Source: Cylicocyclus nassatus
Lineage: Eukaryota; Nematoda; Chromadorea; Rhabditida; Strongylidae
Reading direction: 5' to 3'
Length of the DNA: 64,000 bases
NCBI GenBank assembly: GCA_958299035.1
Contig: CATQJL010000112.1
Location: 18,141,361-18,205,360 of the forward strand
Position numbers and translations under genes: made by a program. Shown here piece after piece: positions 34,806 through 46,253 of the stretch. The notes beneath the pieces were generated by a model. That model had not been told where the DNA came from. It made no database searches and worked only from the letters and a program-made list of their open reading frames with translations. Position 1 is the stretch's first letter; each line of letters opens with the position of its first letter.

Positions 34806-35829
34806 TTAGGTCGTTCCGAAAGTAATGTCGCTTTTTTTAAACGTACGCCACATTTCGTGGAACAGTGATGTGTAAGAGATTCTGGAAGCATTTGATGCAT
34901 CATTTCATTTTCTTTCTAATGGTTATAAAACTAGCGCATAAAATTGAATAACCTCTGGGAAAATTATCGGAATCTGCGACCCATGCTTTTTGAAAAGGTC
35001 TTTCACAATTTTTTCCAAATTTTTATAACAACTCCCGGAAGGAGTCCAAGTTATACATATATGGATAGAGCAAGCCCTACGGGAAACAGCACAACTTTTT
35101 TCTACTTTTCAGAGCTTGTCACAATTTCTGTATAGATTTTTTGATGGAACCACCGGATTTTAGCAGGCTCGCCCCAGACACGAATGCATCAAACACCAAG
35201 AAATCGTCGGATTTTGAAACTTACAAAAATGGATTATGGTTTTACACTAAATTTACAAAGCAAATGAGCGTTTACCGCTTCAGATTAGCAACTTTCGAAA
35301 ATTCCGGTTACAGCCGGAGGCGCCCTGGAAAACCTGAATTATGATAATTTTATCTCGGAAAACTTGATGAATCGGAAACCAAAAACGACTGGTAAAAAGA
35401 GGAGAAAAAGATGCGTCGAATGACACCCGAGTTGCTTGCCGGTTGTTGTTCTGTGAGGTTTGAGTTGATCAAATATGGAATTTGATAGCATTTTAAACCT
35501 TATTCCAGAAACTCTGAGAAGCAAGCTAAGGAAAAGAAAAAATTACTCTGTGTCCTATAGGGTTTGCTCTGTCTACCTGCCACTTGTACTTCTTCGGAGA
35601 ATAGGTACAAAAATTTTAAAAAATTGCCGAACTTGACCATGGCAAAAAGCATGAGTTGCAGATTTTGCCAATTTTTCGAAAGCTCAATGAAAATTATGCA
35701 ATGAAATTACAACCGTTAGAAAGACGATAAAATGCTGCATCGAATGCTCCTAAGATCTGTTGAAAATCTTAATTTCATGAAATGTGGCGTTCATTTGAAA
35801 AAAGCGACATTACTTTCGGAACGACCTAA
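34806..35829. mobile_element. mariner-type element, TTAGGTCGTTCCG ends
   Basis: A 1,024-bp element with inverted ends TTAGGTCGTTCCGAAAGTAA and its reverse complement, flanked by TA at 34804-34805 and 35830-35831. The interior has no transposase frame. Inverted arms extend inward for at least 60 bp. A Helitron begins 3 bp past its right end. Confidence 0.8.
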
Positions 35830-35832
35830 TAT

Positions 35833-36562
35833 TCTTATATATAAAGCTGAATGTCTGTTTGTCTGTCTGTCTGTCTATATGTCTGTCTGTCTGTCTGTAT
35901 GTGTGTACGTATGTTCCGAATAGAAAATTCCATTTCTGAACCGATCGGGACCAAACTTGGCACACATACACTTCGGGCCCCGGCGGGTGTCATAGGCTAC
36001 TTTTCGTATCGATCGACATCGATTTTATCGATTTTTTGCAAAATTGGAGCTACGGGGCTGGGAGTTGGCACAGGGGGGTAAGTGAGCATGGGGATTCCGA
36101 ATACAATATTAGTTTTTAAAATCGTGCATTACTTTTATCGATTTTATCGATTTTTTGCAAAGTTTGAGCTACGGGGCTGGGATTTGGCACAGGGGGGTAA
36201 TCGAGCATGCTGATCACCCCCGTAGGGATGATCAGCATGCCCGATTACACCCCTCTGCCAAATTCCAGCCCCGTAGCTCAAACTTTGCAAAAAAATCGAT
36301 AAAATCGATAAAAGTAATGCACGGTTTCGAAAACTAATATTGTATTCGTAATCAGCATGCTCGATTACACCCCTCTGCCAACTCCCAGCCCCGTAGCTCA
36401 AATTTTGCAAAAAATCGATAAAATCGACATCGATCGATAACGGAAAGTGGACTGTGACACCCGCCGGGGCCCGAAGGGTATGTGTGCCAAGTTTGGTCCG
36501 GATCGGTTGAGAAATGGAATTTTCTATTCGGAACATACGGCGGAGCCGGGTAAGCCAGCTAG
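35833..36562 (+). mobile_element. non-autonomous Helitron with internal palindrome
   Basis: 730-bp relative of 17080-17496 with the same termini: TCTTATATATAAAGCTGAAT at the start, GCCGGGTAAGCCAGCTAG at the end. The 5' subterminal 110 bp recurs inverted before the 3' end. Between them the CGATTTTATCGATTTTTTGC/CAGCATGCTCG units are arranged as an inverted pair around 36215-36245. No coding sequence. Confidence 0.8.
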
Positions 36563-36572
36563 TATATATATA

Positions 36573-37248
36573 CAGGGTGTCCCAAAAAAATGTTTAGAAC
36601 GTTTGATCGTTAATATCTCTCTTCCCAAGAAGTCTTTTGCCTTGCTTCAGGTACCGTTTTGTAGAGGCTTCAACTTAGATTTGCATTATAGAACGAATCA
36701 CCCATCTCTCTTCATTACTGTAGGGTTACGGTAAAAACTTCAAAGAGGGTTTCGAACCATGAAAGGCCATATTTTGCCTCAGAAAGGAAACAAAACAACC
36801 TGAAAACTTTTACACCAGGCTAATTAGAATTGCTGATTATAACTGTAAAGTTCCCAACTTATTATGATGCTTCATTGAAGAGTTATGCCAGGTGAGAGGT
36901 AGCGGCCTTTTTTTCAATGTTCCTAAAAAGTGCGATTACACCTTTTGGAAAGCTTCGTAATCTTGTGAATAGTTGAGTATTGAACTCAGCGTCTATAAAA
37001 ACCCTATTACACAAGTTTTCACAATTTTTTGAAAAATTTTGAAACGGCAGCTTTTTCCACATTGACACCATATGTTTCAAGTTTCTACCGTAATCCTACA
37101 GTAATGAAGAGAGATGGGTGATTCGTTCTATAATGGATATCTAAGTTGAAGCCAGCTCTACAAAACGGTACCTTAAGCAAGGCAAAAGACTTCTTGGGAA
37201 GAGAGATATTAACGATCAAACGTTCTAAACATTTTTTGGGACACCCTG
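36573..37248. mobile_element. TA-flanked foldback element, CAGGGTGTCCC ends
   Basis: A 676-bp element with ends CAGGGTGTCCCAAAAAAATG and the reverse complement, flanked by TA at 36571-36572 and 37249-37250. Arms of about 190 bp pair. It sits 10 bp after the Helitron 3' end. A highly diverged relative is at 59242-59906. Confidence 0.85.
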
Positions 37249-37600
37249 TATATTGATTTTTGGATACTTGAGAAGCTTTTACATCAAGCGATCGAACAAT
37301 AGATCAAAAGTCAAACGGCTTTTGTTCTCCAATTTCACATGGAAAAAGGTAGTAAAAAAATTTTTTGAAACATAGATATGAAGTATCAATCCACGTGTAA
37401 AATTTCATTTCAAAACACAGTAACTAAAGTAATTTAGATTAAGGCAAACGTTGTTTTATGTATGTAACAGTGCGTCAGCCTCTGCTTCGCAGGGGCTCGC
37501 ACTGGTACTATCTGAATACCCTACTCGTTCTCGTATAATGAATGATGGCATTGAAACTCACCGCGCGATGCCGAATCACGAATAAAAAGTAATCAACTGC
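37249..37600. other. no gene recognised
   Basis: Short intergenic stretch between the foldback and the minus-strand exon at 37601. No RNA or repeat end seen. Confidence 0.35.
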
Positions 37601-37864
37601 TCATTTTGAATGCTTTTTTATGTAGAATCGGTGATTTTGAGTGGATGAAACTTTTTGCAGAAGAACAAACGCAAATTCGGATGGGTTTTTGAGCTGTCTA
37701 TCATTTTGGTAGTCGCAATGAGAACAATAGCCACCTTGAGCTACATCTTTGTGCAAAAATCTTGTCAAATGCTCAGGTAAAACCATGGCAAATTGACCAT
37801 TTACGCAACCCATCCTTTTTGGCCACGTTATAGTAATTTGTAAACTTTCGATCACTTTTTGGGC
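37601..37864 (-). CDS. candidate terminal exon, unknown protein with CxxC
   Basis: Minus-strand open stretch of 87 codons plus stop, following an ACTTAG acceptor at about 37865. It contains TWPKRMGCVNGQFAMV, LPEHLTRFLHKDV and a CSHC pair (GGYCSHCDYQ) that could be half of a metal-binding site. Composition looks coding, with mixed charged and aromatic residues. No upstream exon was found on the minus strand, because the adjacent DNA appears to be used by gene F on the plus strand. It could be the last exon of a gene head-to-head with F, or a relic. Family not recognised. Confidence 0.35.
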   Translation of the reverse strand, partial: AQKVIESLQITITWPKRMGCVNGQFAMVLPEHLTRFLHKDVAQGGYCSHCDYQNDRQLKNPSEFAFVLLQKVSSTQNHRFYIKKHSK

Positions 37865-37900
37865 CTAAGTCCATTGCTTGCACTATTGCTTGCCAAACAC

Positions 37901-39472
<1,572 letters not shown>

Positions 39473-39564
39473 TTTCAAATACATTTATTAGATAAACTTA
39501 AAACTTGTGCAAACTCAAGACGAAAACAAAATATTCCCTATAAAATTATAAATTCCAAAAATTG

Positions 39565-40861
39565 CTAAAACTCTAAGGCTACTAAACAATTTGAAGATCC
39601 TAGAACATGACAGAACCTCTGATTAGGCCATGCTAAAGCCTTCTTCTTAGGAGGTTCTTCCTCAATGACATCGATAGGACGCTTCTTCAAGTGTGATGAC
39701 GATTGTACCTGAAATAAGTTGAATAATCAATTTGAAGTCGTACTCTTTTGCCTTTATATAAATAAGTACGTATAGAGTAATAATTACATATTTATAAATA
39801 AACGAAGATAAGATAATACATTACTAATTATAAAAACAGACCCTCTCTTCTGGAATTGTTTCGCTTGAAGTTCCTTCATTTTCTTTTTCCACTTCTAATT
39901 CTTCCATTTCCATTAATGACAAATGATTGAATTTCCGGCAATGTGAGAGAACCACGTTTTATTCCACCAGTCTAAACGCATTTTTCAGTTCCTTGCAAAG
40001 TAATAAAGCATTTTGGAAAAAATTCGTTCACGTAATTATGATAATAATAGAAAGTTCATCTTTATAACTATTAAAATACATACTTACCTGGATTTTAGTT
40101 TTCTCTTGCTTGCTAAGTAATTCTTCAACTGGTAATCCTGTCCATGAAGACAAATCCAAGTTTAGCAGCACTGATGCTACAGCAGGATTCACAGGCTGGA
40201 ACACTGGTAATAGTTTTCCAGCTTAGCTAATTAAAATAAAAATACCTCGTTGTTTCCAATCTTGATAAGACTCTTCTTTAGAGTGATGTCTATACATTTT
40301 TTGTTTTTGCGAGCACACGCATCTTTTATAGACTTCCTTATGAATAAACTGAAATAGTCTAATAAGCCTAAAGTTGTACGGAAATGTTAATCAAAATACT
40401 TACCCAAGCCTATCTTGGTCTTCCAAAGAAAGTGTGCGTTCCCTAATTATCTTTATATCTGTTCCGTTTTTGGAGTTGTTTTCGTACAGCGTTTTCCTAC
40501 CTTCGGCCATAAAAGTACGCCAAAAATCAAATGTGATTCTAGCCTAAAACACAATCATTACCATAATATTTAACAATAATAATAAGGATAATAAGAATAT
40601 TAATTTAAAAAAAACTGAGGCGGATTGCCAGTATTCCACCTGAAATCCCAGCGGGTGCTGGACAAGAAAAAGGATTTCCTTTTGATGTCGGGTACCTATA
40701 TTAATAAGTATTAGTTAGTCATATACATAAATAATCAATATAGAAACTAACCTCAATATATCTGTAGATATTCTCTAATAAACGGTCCATTTTTCTTTTT
40801 CTGGGATTTCCTAGTCCGGTGACACGGACCCAGTCTATCAAAGCTTTCCTGTTCACGTGCC
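39565..40861 (-). CDS. gene E: unknown, possibly nuclear, protein with at least seven exons
   Basis: Exons on the minus strand: 40861-40752 (HVNRKALIDWVRVTG), 40695-40640 (VPDIKRKSFFLSSTRWDF), 40538-40404 (ITFDFWRTFMAEGRKTLY), 40348-40246 (LFIRKSIKDACARK), 40195-40088 (PVNPAVASVLLNLDLSSWTG), about 39900-39842 (acidic, ELEVEKENEGTSSETIPEER), and 39708-39565 (LKKRPIDVIEEEPPKKKALA, TAG stop). Phases agree at the first four junctions and the last. The acceptor of the sixth exon is unresolved. Introns are about 50 bp except the fifth. The final exon resembles a bipartite nuclear localisation signal. The first exon begins at an acceptor, so the N-terminus lies upstream and was not found. Putative AATAAA on the minus strand at 39484-39489. 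Convergent with gene F. Domain not recognised. Confidence 0.7.
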
Positions 40862-41178
40862 CTAAAAAAAGATTATTATAATAAAAATAAATAAACAATA
40901 GGCTATGCTTTCATCGAAGCAGTTAAAAGATTATTATTAGTCAATCGTGATACATACATATACTATATACGCCATTGCAATACTTCACATAGTAACATAC
41001 ACACCGCACAGCATACTAGATTACTATCACCACTTACTAAAATACTGTGCATTACACACTACATACACACACGCGCATATTCACTCATCACGCAAACACT
41101 ACTATACATACATACACAGACACACCATATACTTACATACATACACACATAAATATACGTATATACATATACAGACAC

Positions 41179-41554
41179 CAGTGGCGTACCGAAGGGGGGG
41201 GGAGGGGGGCGGGGTTGGGGCGCCCCCCCCCCTGAGAATGGGTCGCGAAATTTTTGAAAGTTACTTATATGGGTTATAAAAAAGCGCAAGTAACTTGTTT
41301 ATAATTGTAAACAATTAAAATAATTTTTAAAAATTTTTAAAAATTCAATTTAGCCTTGTAAAAAAATTTTTTGGCGTGGCGTCAGCCACGCCCCCTTTTT
41401 CCAGATTTTAGGGGCAGGGGCCCGCAAAAATTTTGAGAAGCACCCTTAAAAAATTTTCGGAGTGCGTGGCTAACGCCACGCACCTTCATCCGAAAAAAAT
41501 TTTTGTCGCGCCTCCCCCCTCCCTCCCCGAGCGGAAATCCTGGGTAGGTCACTG
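41179..41554 (+). mobile_element. hAT-type MITE with poly-G/C tracts
   Basis: A 376-bp element starting CAGTGGCGTACCGAAGGGGG and ending GGGTAGGTCACTG. It is flanked by a perfect 8-bp duplication ACAGACAC at 41171-41178 and 41555-41562. It contains two complementary GTGGC...GCCAC hairpins (TGGCGTCAGCCACGCCCC and GTGCGTGGCTAACGCCACGC) and homopolymer C runs. No coding sequence. Relatives at 26338-26529 and 54411-54719. Confidence 0.85.
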
Positions 41555-41562
41555 ACAGACAC

Positions 41563-41979
41563 CTATGAAAATAAACACACACACCACATACACACACCTA
41601 GATATATGCCATCAAAGACACACATGAAATGAATGCATCATATGAAAAGATGAACAATCGGAAAAGTAAGATTTCAATATAAAATAAAACGAATGTCTAT
41701 AAGGTGCTTCAATATGGATGTTATTAATAACAGAACAAAACTAACCTAGACAAATCTCACTTAGAAACGATGAAACAGATCTTAAACGCAAAATGAGAAT
41801 TTATGATTTCCCAAGCTTCATGTATCATTCGATATTTGTTTCGTGTCAGGACCACCAAAGTAAGAAATATGGAACAGCCTTAAAAATGTACATTTTCCAA
41901 ACTAATACAACTTCACATTGTAACATACGCATCGCACATCATACTAAATTACAATTATCACTTACCACAAAATCCAATA
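41563..41979. other. no gene recognised
   Basis: AT-rich stretch, no exon or repeat end. 41920-41970 weakly repeats words of 40985-41040 (CATACTAAATTAC against CATACTAGATTAC). Confidence 0.35.
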
Positions 41980-42789
41980 CAATACCGCTCTCAGAACGTG
42001 CAAAATTTCCGTGAATGTCGCGGAAATCCCGGAATTCCGCGAAGATCCGCGAAATTTTCGGAATTTCGCGACATTCCGGTAATTTCGCGGAATTTTTGGA
42101 ATATCGCTATAATTTTCTTCGGAATGCATAAATTCTGGATCTGAAACAAGGGTTAGCTCATTAAGGCGAATCTTTTGGTACCTTGTCTTACCGTAATTCT
42201 CGGGGCACGATTGGTGCACACTAGGAAATAAATTCTGCTTCTTGGGGGAGGGGAGGTGAACACAATATTTGTGTCCTGTACTCGAACCCACCCCTTCTAG
42301 TAATAAATAAGTGCTTGAAGCTACTAAACAAACAGAAGAGGGGAAAAACATCATCCACGGCATCATCACGGCATGTTCGCATATTTTAGAACTAACCACA
42401 CCCAAAACAACTGATTACTCTCCCCCACCCTAGAATTTCGGAAAAATCGCAAAAGGATTGCTGCCGTACACCCACCTCCCCTCTCCCAAAATGCAAAATT
42501 CATCTCAGACCGTGCACCAATCGTGCCCCGAGAATTACGGTAAGGCAAGGTAGTAAAAGATTCGCCTTAATGAGCTGAGTATAGCCCTTGTTTCAGATCC
42601 AGAATTTATGCATTCCGAAGGAAGTTATGGCGATATTCCGAAAATTCCGCGGGATTTCCGGAATGTCGCGAAAGTCTGGAAATGTCGCCTAATTCTGGGA
42701 ATCCCGCGAAATTCCGAAAATTTCGCGGATTAGCGGATTTCCGGGATTTTCGCGACATTTACAAATTTTGCACTCTGAGAACGGTATTG
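41980..42789. mobile_element. foldback element with TCGCGGAA motif arrays
   Basis: An 810-bp palindromic element with ends CAATACCGCTCTCAGAACG and the reverse complement. Each arm carries an array of closely spaced variants of TTCCGCGAAATT / AATTTCGCGGAA (about 42000-42110 and 42635-42760), far richer in CpG than the surroundings, then a conserved inner segment with CACGATTGGTGCAC. No coding potential. The motif arrays are likely binding sites for a transposase or another DNA-binding protein. Confidence 0.75.
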
Positions 42790-42810
42790 CATATATATGC
42801 ATAATGTTTT

Positions 42811-42844
42811 GACAGGGGCGGGCAGAGCCGGGTAAGCCAGCTAG
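42811..42844 (+). mobile_element. Helitron 3' end
   Basis: ACAGGGGCGGGCAGAGCCGG followed by GTAAGCCAGCTAG, the same terminus as the Helitron ending at 27421. No 5' end was recognised upstream, so either the element is truncated or the 5' end was replaced. Confidence 0.65.
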
Positions 42845-43423
42845 TATATACATATATTTGAATAGACCTTTAGACGATGTTTTGTGCCCTCAAAAATGAC
42901 GTCATTCTCAAAAGCCACTTCATCCAAACTTCTTTTCTATGTTAGTGCTTCACACACTGTGCTTTCCAGCATGTCATATGCAAGTGTGCAAGCTATTGCA
43001 TTTTTACGGCAATGTGAAAGTAATGCCCTTACCTATGAAAGATGAAGTACACGTTTGCAAAAAACAGCATTTTTAGCACCCAACCCACGTTGCAGCTCAT
43101 TGCAGAGATTTGTTCACAGTTTGATCTTCTGAATTTTTTTTTCAGTTTGGTGAAATCCATGAAACGGGCAATAGAAACCAAGAAGACTTTTAAAGCTACC
43201 TAACAGTGAAAATACAAGCGCCAGTCCCTCCCGAAGCAAACAAAGTCATTTTTGCTGCTCATGTTTCCATAACCGGCATGTTGCACTTACAGCATGCCAG
43301 TCACGATAGAAGCAACTGCATGTCAATATTTCTGTTGACAAAACATGAAAGTGCTAGTTGAGTCAGTTGAATGGAGAATGAGAGAGAAGCGGTACCTAGA
43401 CTTTTGGGACAAAGAAGAGCTAA
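42845..43423. other. no gene recognised
   Basis: No exon, RNA or repeat end supported. Confidence 0.35.
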
Positions 43424-43859
43424 CAAGGGAAGGATGCCAACATTAGTCGGCGATTGAAAATGAGATGTCTATAAGTAGACGCGACTTTGAACAATAATTC
43501 CGAAATCTGTTTTTTTTCTGCGGAACAAGTTTTCAAAAAAAGTTATGAGCGTTTAGAGGTTGAATTTGCCAAGGTTTAGGTGGCTTAAAGTTGACGAAAA
43601 GTGGAAAGTCAGTTTTGTATTAAGATCGTTTGCAATGAAGAAACAAAGCCGATGGAAATCGCATAGGTATTGTTTTAGAGCTTCACGTTGATTTTAAGCC
43701 ACTGAATGCTTGGCAAATTTGAACATTCAAACTCTCATAACTTCTTTCGGGAACCTATTCCGAAAAAAGGGAAGTAGATTTGGTATCAGCGTTCAAAGAC
43801 GCGTTAAATGATATACATCCCATTTTCAAATCCCGACTAACGTTGGTATCTTTCCCTTA
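43424..43859. mobile_element. foldback MITE related to CAAGGGAAG family
   Basis: Left end CAAGGGAAGGATGCCAACAT after TAA; right end ATGATATACATC... TTTCCCTTA is its imperfect partner (CCGACTAACGTTGGTATC pairs with the left arm). The termini resemble those of 5913-6325 but the arms differ, so it is a related family. Inner arms pair around GCATTCAGTGGCTTAAA-like words. Confidence 0.6.
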
Positions 43860-44095
43860 CAAAACAAGAATTCGCATCAATACTTCTCAAAGGGCTTTTG
43901 CAAAGCCAATTCGCAACAAATCCGCTGTATAAATAGAAGAATTGAGACTTGATATTGAATCATGGAATTTGCAAAAATAGATGTGAAAACGGAAAGTAGA
44001 TTTGGCATGCACGCGTGCCTAGTGCCATGAAATGCCAATGCTAAAGTTTGCAGTTTTCACGTAGCAAAGTAATACAACGGTTCGGCACAATATCG

Positions 44096-44250
44096 CTCTA
44101 GATCGGGTAGAGGAACGAACGCCTCAATTAGGCATCGCCTTCGCGGGCTGCTGGTCCTTTCGTCCTACTGTTGTGCATCGTGTTGGGACCAGTGGTCCGC
44201 GGAGGCGGTGCCTAATTGAGGCGTTCGTTCCTCCACCCCTCTAGATCCTG
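44096..44250. repeat. 155-bp palindromic hairpin element
   Basis: Arms 44096-44157 and about 44188-44250 are near-perfect reverse complements containing GAGGAACGAACGCCTCAATT. The loop is about 30 bp. It is much more GC-rich than its flanks and has no reading frame. Probably a small foldback transposon, or possibly a structured RNA locus. Confidence 0.65.
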
Positions 44251-45212
44251 CTACATTTTTGCTTGTAAATTTTTCGAGAGTTATCAAAATGTAGTTGTAG
44301 TGCTGGAAGTTTCCAAAAATTGTAAAATCTATTAAGTTATCTTAGAATGATCACTTTCATAATCAGCATGTTCACTTACCCCCTGTGCTCCTACCTCTTA
44401 GCTCAAAGTAAATTGATATTAAGCGATAATGTACAAAGCCTATGACGACCGCTCTCCCCCGAAATGCATGAGTGCAATAGATGATCTGGGCTAGAGATGT
44501 GCGGTGATTCGTGCTGAACACTAAAGACTTTTATCTGGAGTATGCGCACACGCACCCACATACAGTCTAACACAAATAGAATCAGACCGAAAGGCTTACT
44601 TGAAAACGTGCGCTCGCATTGTTCAGGGGTTTGCATCGCATATGCGTGCACAATGTGTTGGCGGAGAGATAGAATGAGGAATGAACAGGAAAGTTTTTCT
44701 ACGGACGCCAAGCAAAAACCATAGCGGTGCGGGCGCGCATCGTGCCAGCTTTGACCTAATCCGAATTGGGATATGGTACACACTGGACATAGACAGATAC
44801 ACATAAACAGGTAGTGGGCTTATTGTATGAGCTGCGGATATGCTGGAATAATATTTACAAAGTCCATAATGGAGAAAAATGGGATCATTGGTAGTAAAGA
44901 AAAAACGGTTTTTGTTTTGTTGGAAAAGAATTTGAAGAGCTACATACATATATGTACTTTGCAAGCATAACATTATTGACTCTGTGTGCGGAATAAAATA
45001 ATTTCACTGGGTTTGGTGCAGAATTTTGGCAAGTTGGTCCCAAAAGGACTTCGTTATGTTCTGATAATGTATTTGTGACACTGTATGGTATAATTGCTCA
45101 TATTCTATTTTAAAAGAATGGATTTTTTGCTGTTCTTCTCAAAAATCATCGACATCTGTGGAGCTTCGGTCAGCACAAGATTTTAACTAGTCAGGAACGG
45201 CTCATTTGATAC
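44251..45212. other. no gene recognised; Helitron-like crumb
   Basis: 44360-44430 has decayed Helitron internal-repeat words (AATCAGCATGTTCACTTACC). 44490-44760 has overlapping frames on both strands without splice support; part of it resembles 32540-32800 (GCATATGCG, GGAGAGA words). No gene can be supported. Confidence 0.35.
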
Positions 45213-45507
45213 AGGATAAAGGATAAAGGATTCGGCATTTTCAATGTCCTTTGCGGGCATGCGCCGAACGCGCTTTACTTCAGAGTCGAAAAGGCTAATG
45301 AATGCATGGGGCCACTACAGTGAATCAGTGAACTTCGTGGCCAGCCGATTATGACAGTGCTTTTATTCTCCCATTCTCTAGTACCAATTTACCAGCCCCG
45401 GAGGGCGGGCTGGTAAATTGGAAGGCTTGGTTGGCCTAGGGACGGGATCGAACCTGGGTGCGATCTGGTCATAGCGGCGCCTCAAACCACTACGCCACTC
45501 GCTCCCC
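45213..45507 (-). repeat. tRNA-derived SINE
   Basis: Minus-strand tRNA-like head starting GGGGAGCGAGTGG, with an A box TGGCGTAGTGG at 45497-45487 and a B box GGTTCGATCCC at 45454-45444, correctly spaced for internal RNA polymerase III transcription. The T-arm side does not pair with the 5' end as an acceptor stem, so it is not a working tRNA. The body includes a hairpin (CCAATTTACCAGCCCG) and ends in repeated ATCCTTT units at 45213-45232, as SINE tails do. Confidence 0.7.
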
Positions 45508-45899
45508 ATGTTTCCAAATATGTCGATGAATCGTGAATGTGAATCAAGAAAGGTTTGCTAACTCTTCAAATCACCAACCAAAACTAAATTCATGATTTGT
45601 ATCTGAAAATAAAAAAAGACAAGATAGTTAAGATAGTTACTCATTATAGATTGAATATTCAAGATAGTTACTCATTGTCAGAGGCTATGTTTTGATAGAT
45701 CTCGTAAAAGCGACCATCAAAGACGGCGCTTTAATGTTCGTGATTTTGAATTTGGTTCCGAGAATTATTGACAACTAATTGATACTGATGAGAAATATTT
45801 GAAGAAAAATAGAAAAAAGAAAGCGAAGATTTGATCCATGCTTCTGTAGAAAGGCGTACCATTTGAACGCCCAGCGACGGTTTGCGAATGTGACGGATA
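45508..45899. other. no gene recognised
   Basis: AT-rich; a 35-bp partial duplication of AAGATAGTTACTCATT occurs at 45629-45676. Nothing else supported. Confidence 0.35.
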
Positions 45900-46226
45900 A
45901 TGCATTACTTGGCTTGTTTAATCTACTATCAACTTCAGCACGAAGATCTGTTGCTCCACAGAATTCTCAAACTTGATAAAAACACTACTTTCGAAAACGG
46001 CACTACAACCCTACAGAACTTTCGAGGGAAGATGAAGCTGCTTTTGCGAAAGAACAATTTGTGCGACTTCCGCATAAAGGAAAGTTGTGATGGAAAAATT
46101 GTGAGACGCGAAAAACCAGCTTTCTTTCGTAAAGCGCAGCTTTTGTTCACTGAAATACATGTACTCTTCAAAAACTTTCGGCTGAAAGGTGCTGTTGAGA
46201 TGGCAACAGATTTTGAAGCAACGTAA
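45900..46226 (+). CDS. candidate unknown ORF between short inverted repeats
   Basis: 108-codon open frame including LQNFRGKMKLLLRKNNLCDF and REKPAFFRKAQLLFTEIHVL, basic and with mixed composition. It is bracketed by imperfect inverted repeats: TTTGCGAATGTGAC at about 45881-45894 and GTCACATTCGCAATTCGCC at 46235-46253. A GTAAGC follows at 46223 and could be a donor. This may be an exon of a host gene or the content of a small transposon. Not recognised. Confidence 0.3.
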   Translation: MHYLACLIYYQLQHEDLLLHRILKLDKNTTFENGTTTLQNFRGKMKLLLRKNNLCDFRIKESCDGKIVRREKPAFFRKAQLLFTEIHVLFKNFRLKGAVEMATDFEAT

Positions 46227-46253
46227 GCTTTTTTGTCACATTCGCAATTCGCC

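Noticed and set aside
35851..36536. Small proteins in both orientations over the Helitron (RIENSISEPI-type)
   Set aside because: They are shadows of the inverted subterminal block of the Helitron and recur in every copy.
41041..41170. CRISPR-like or regulatory repeat array in the ACATACAC-rich stretch
   Set aside because: Irregular AC/AT simple sequence with no unit-spacer structure, in a eukaryotic genome.
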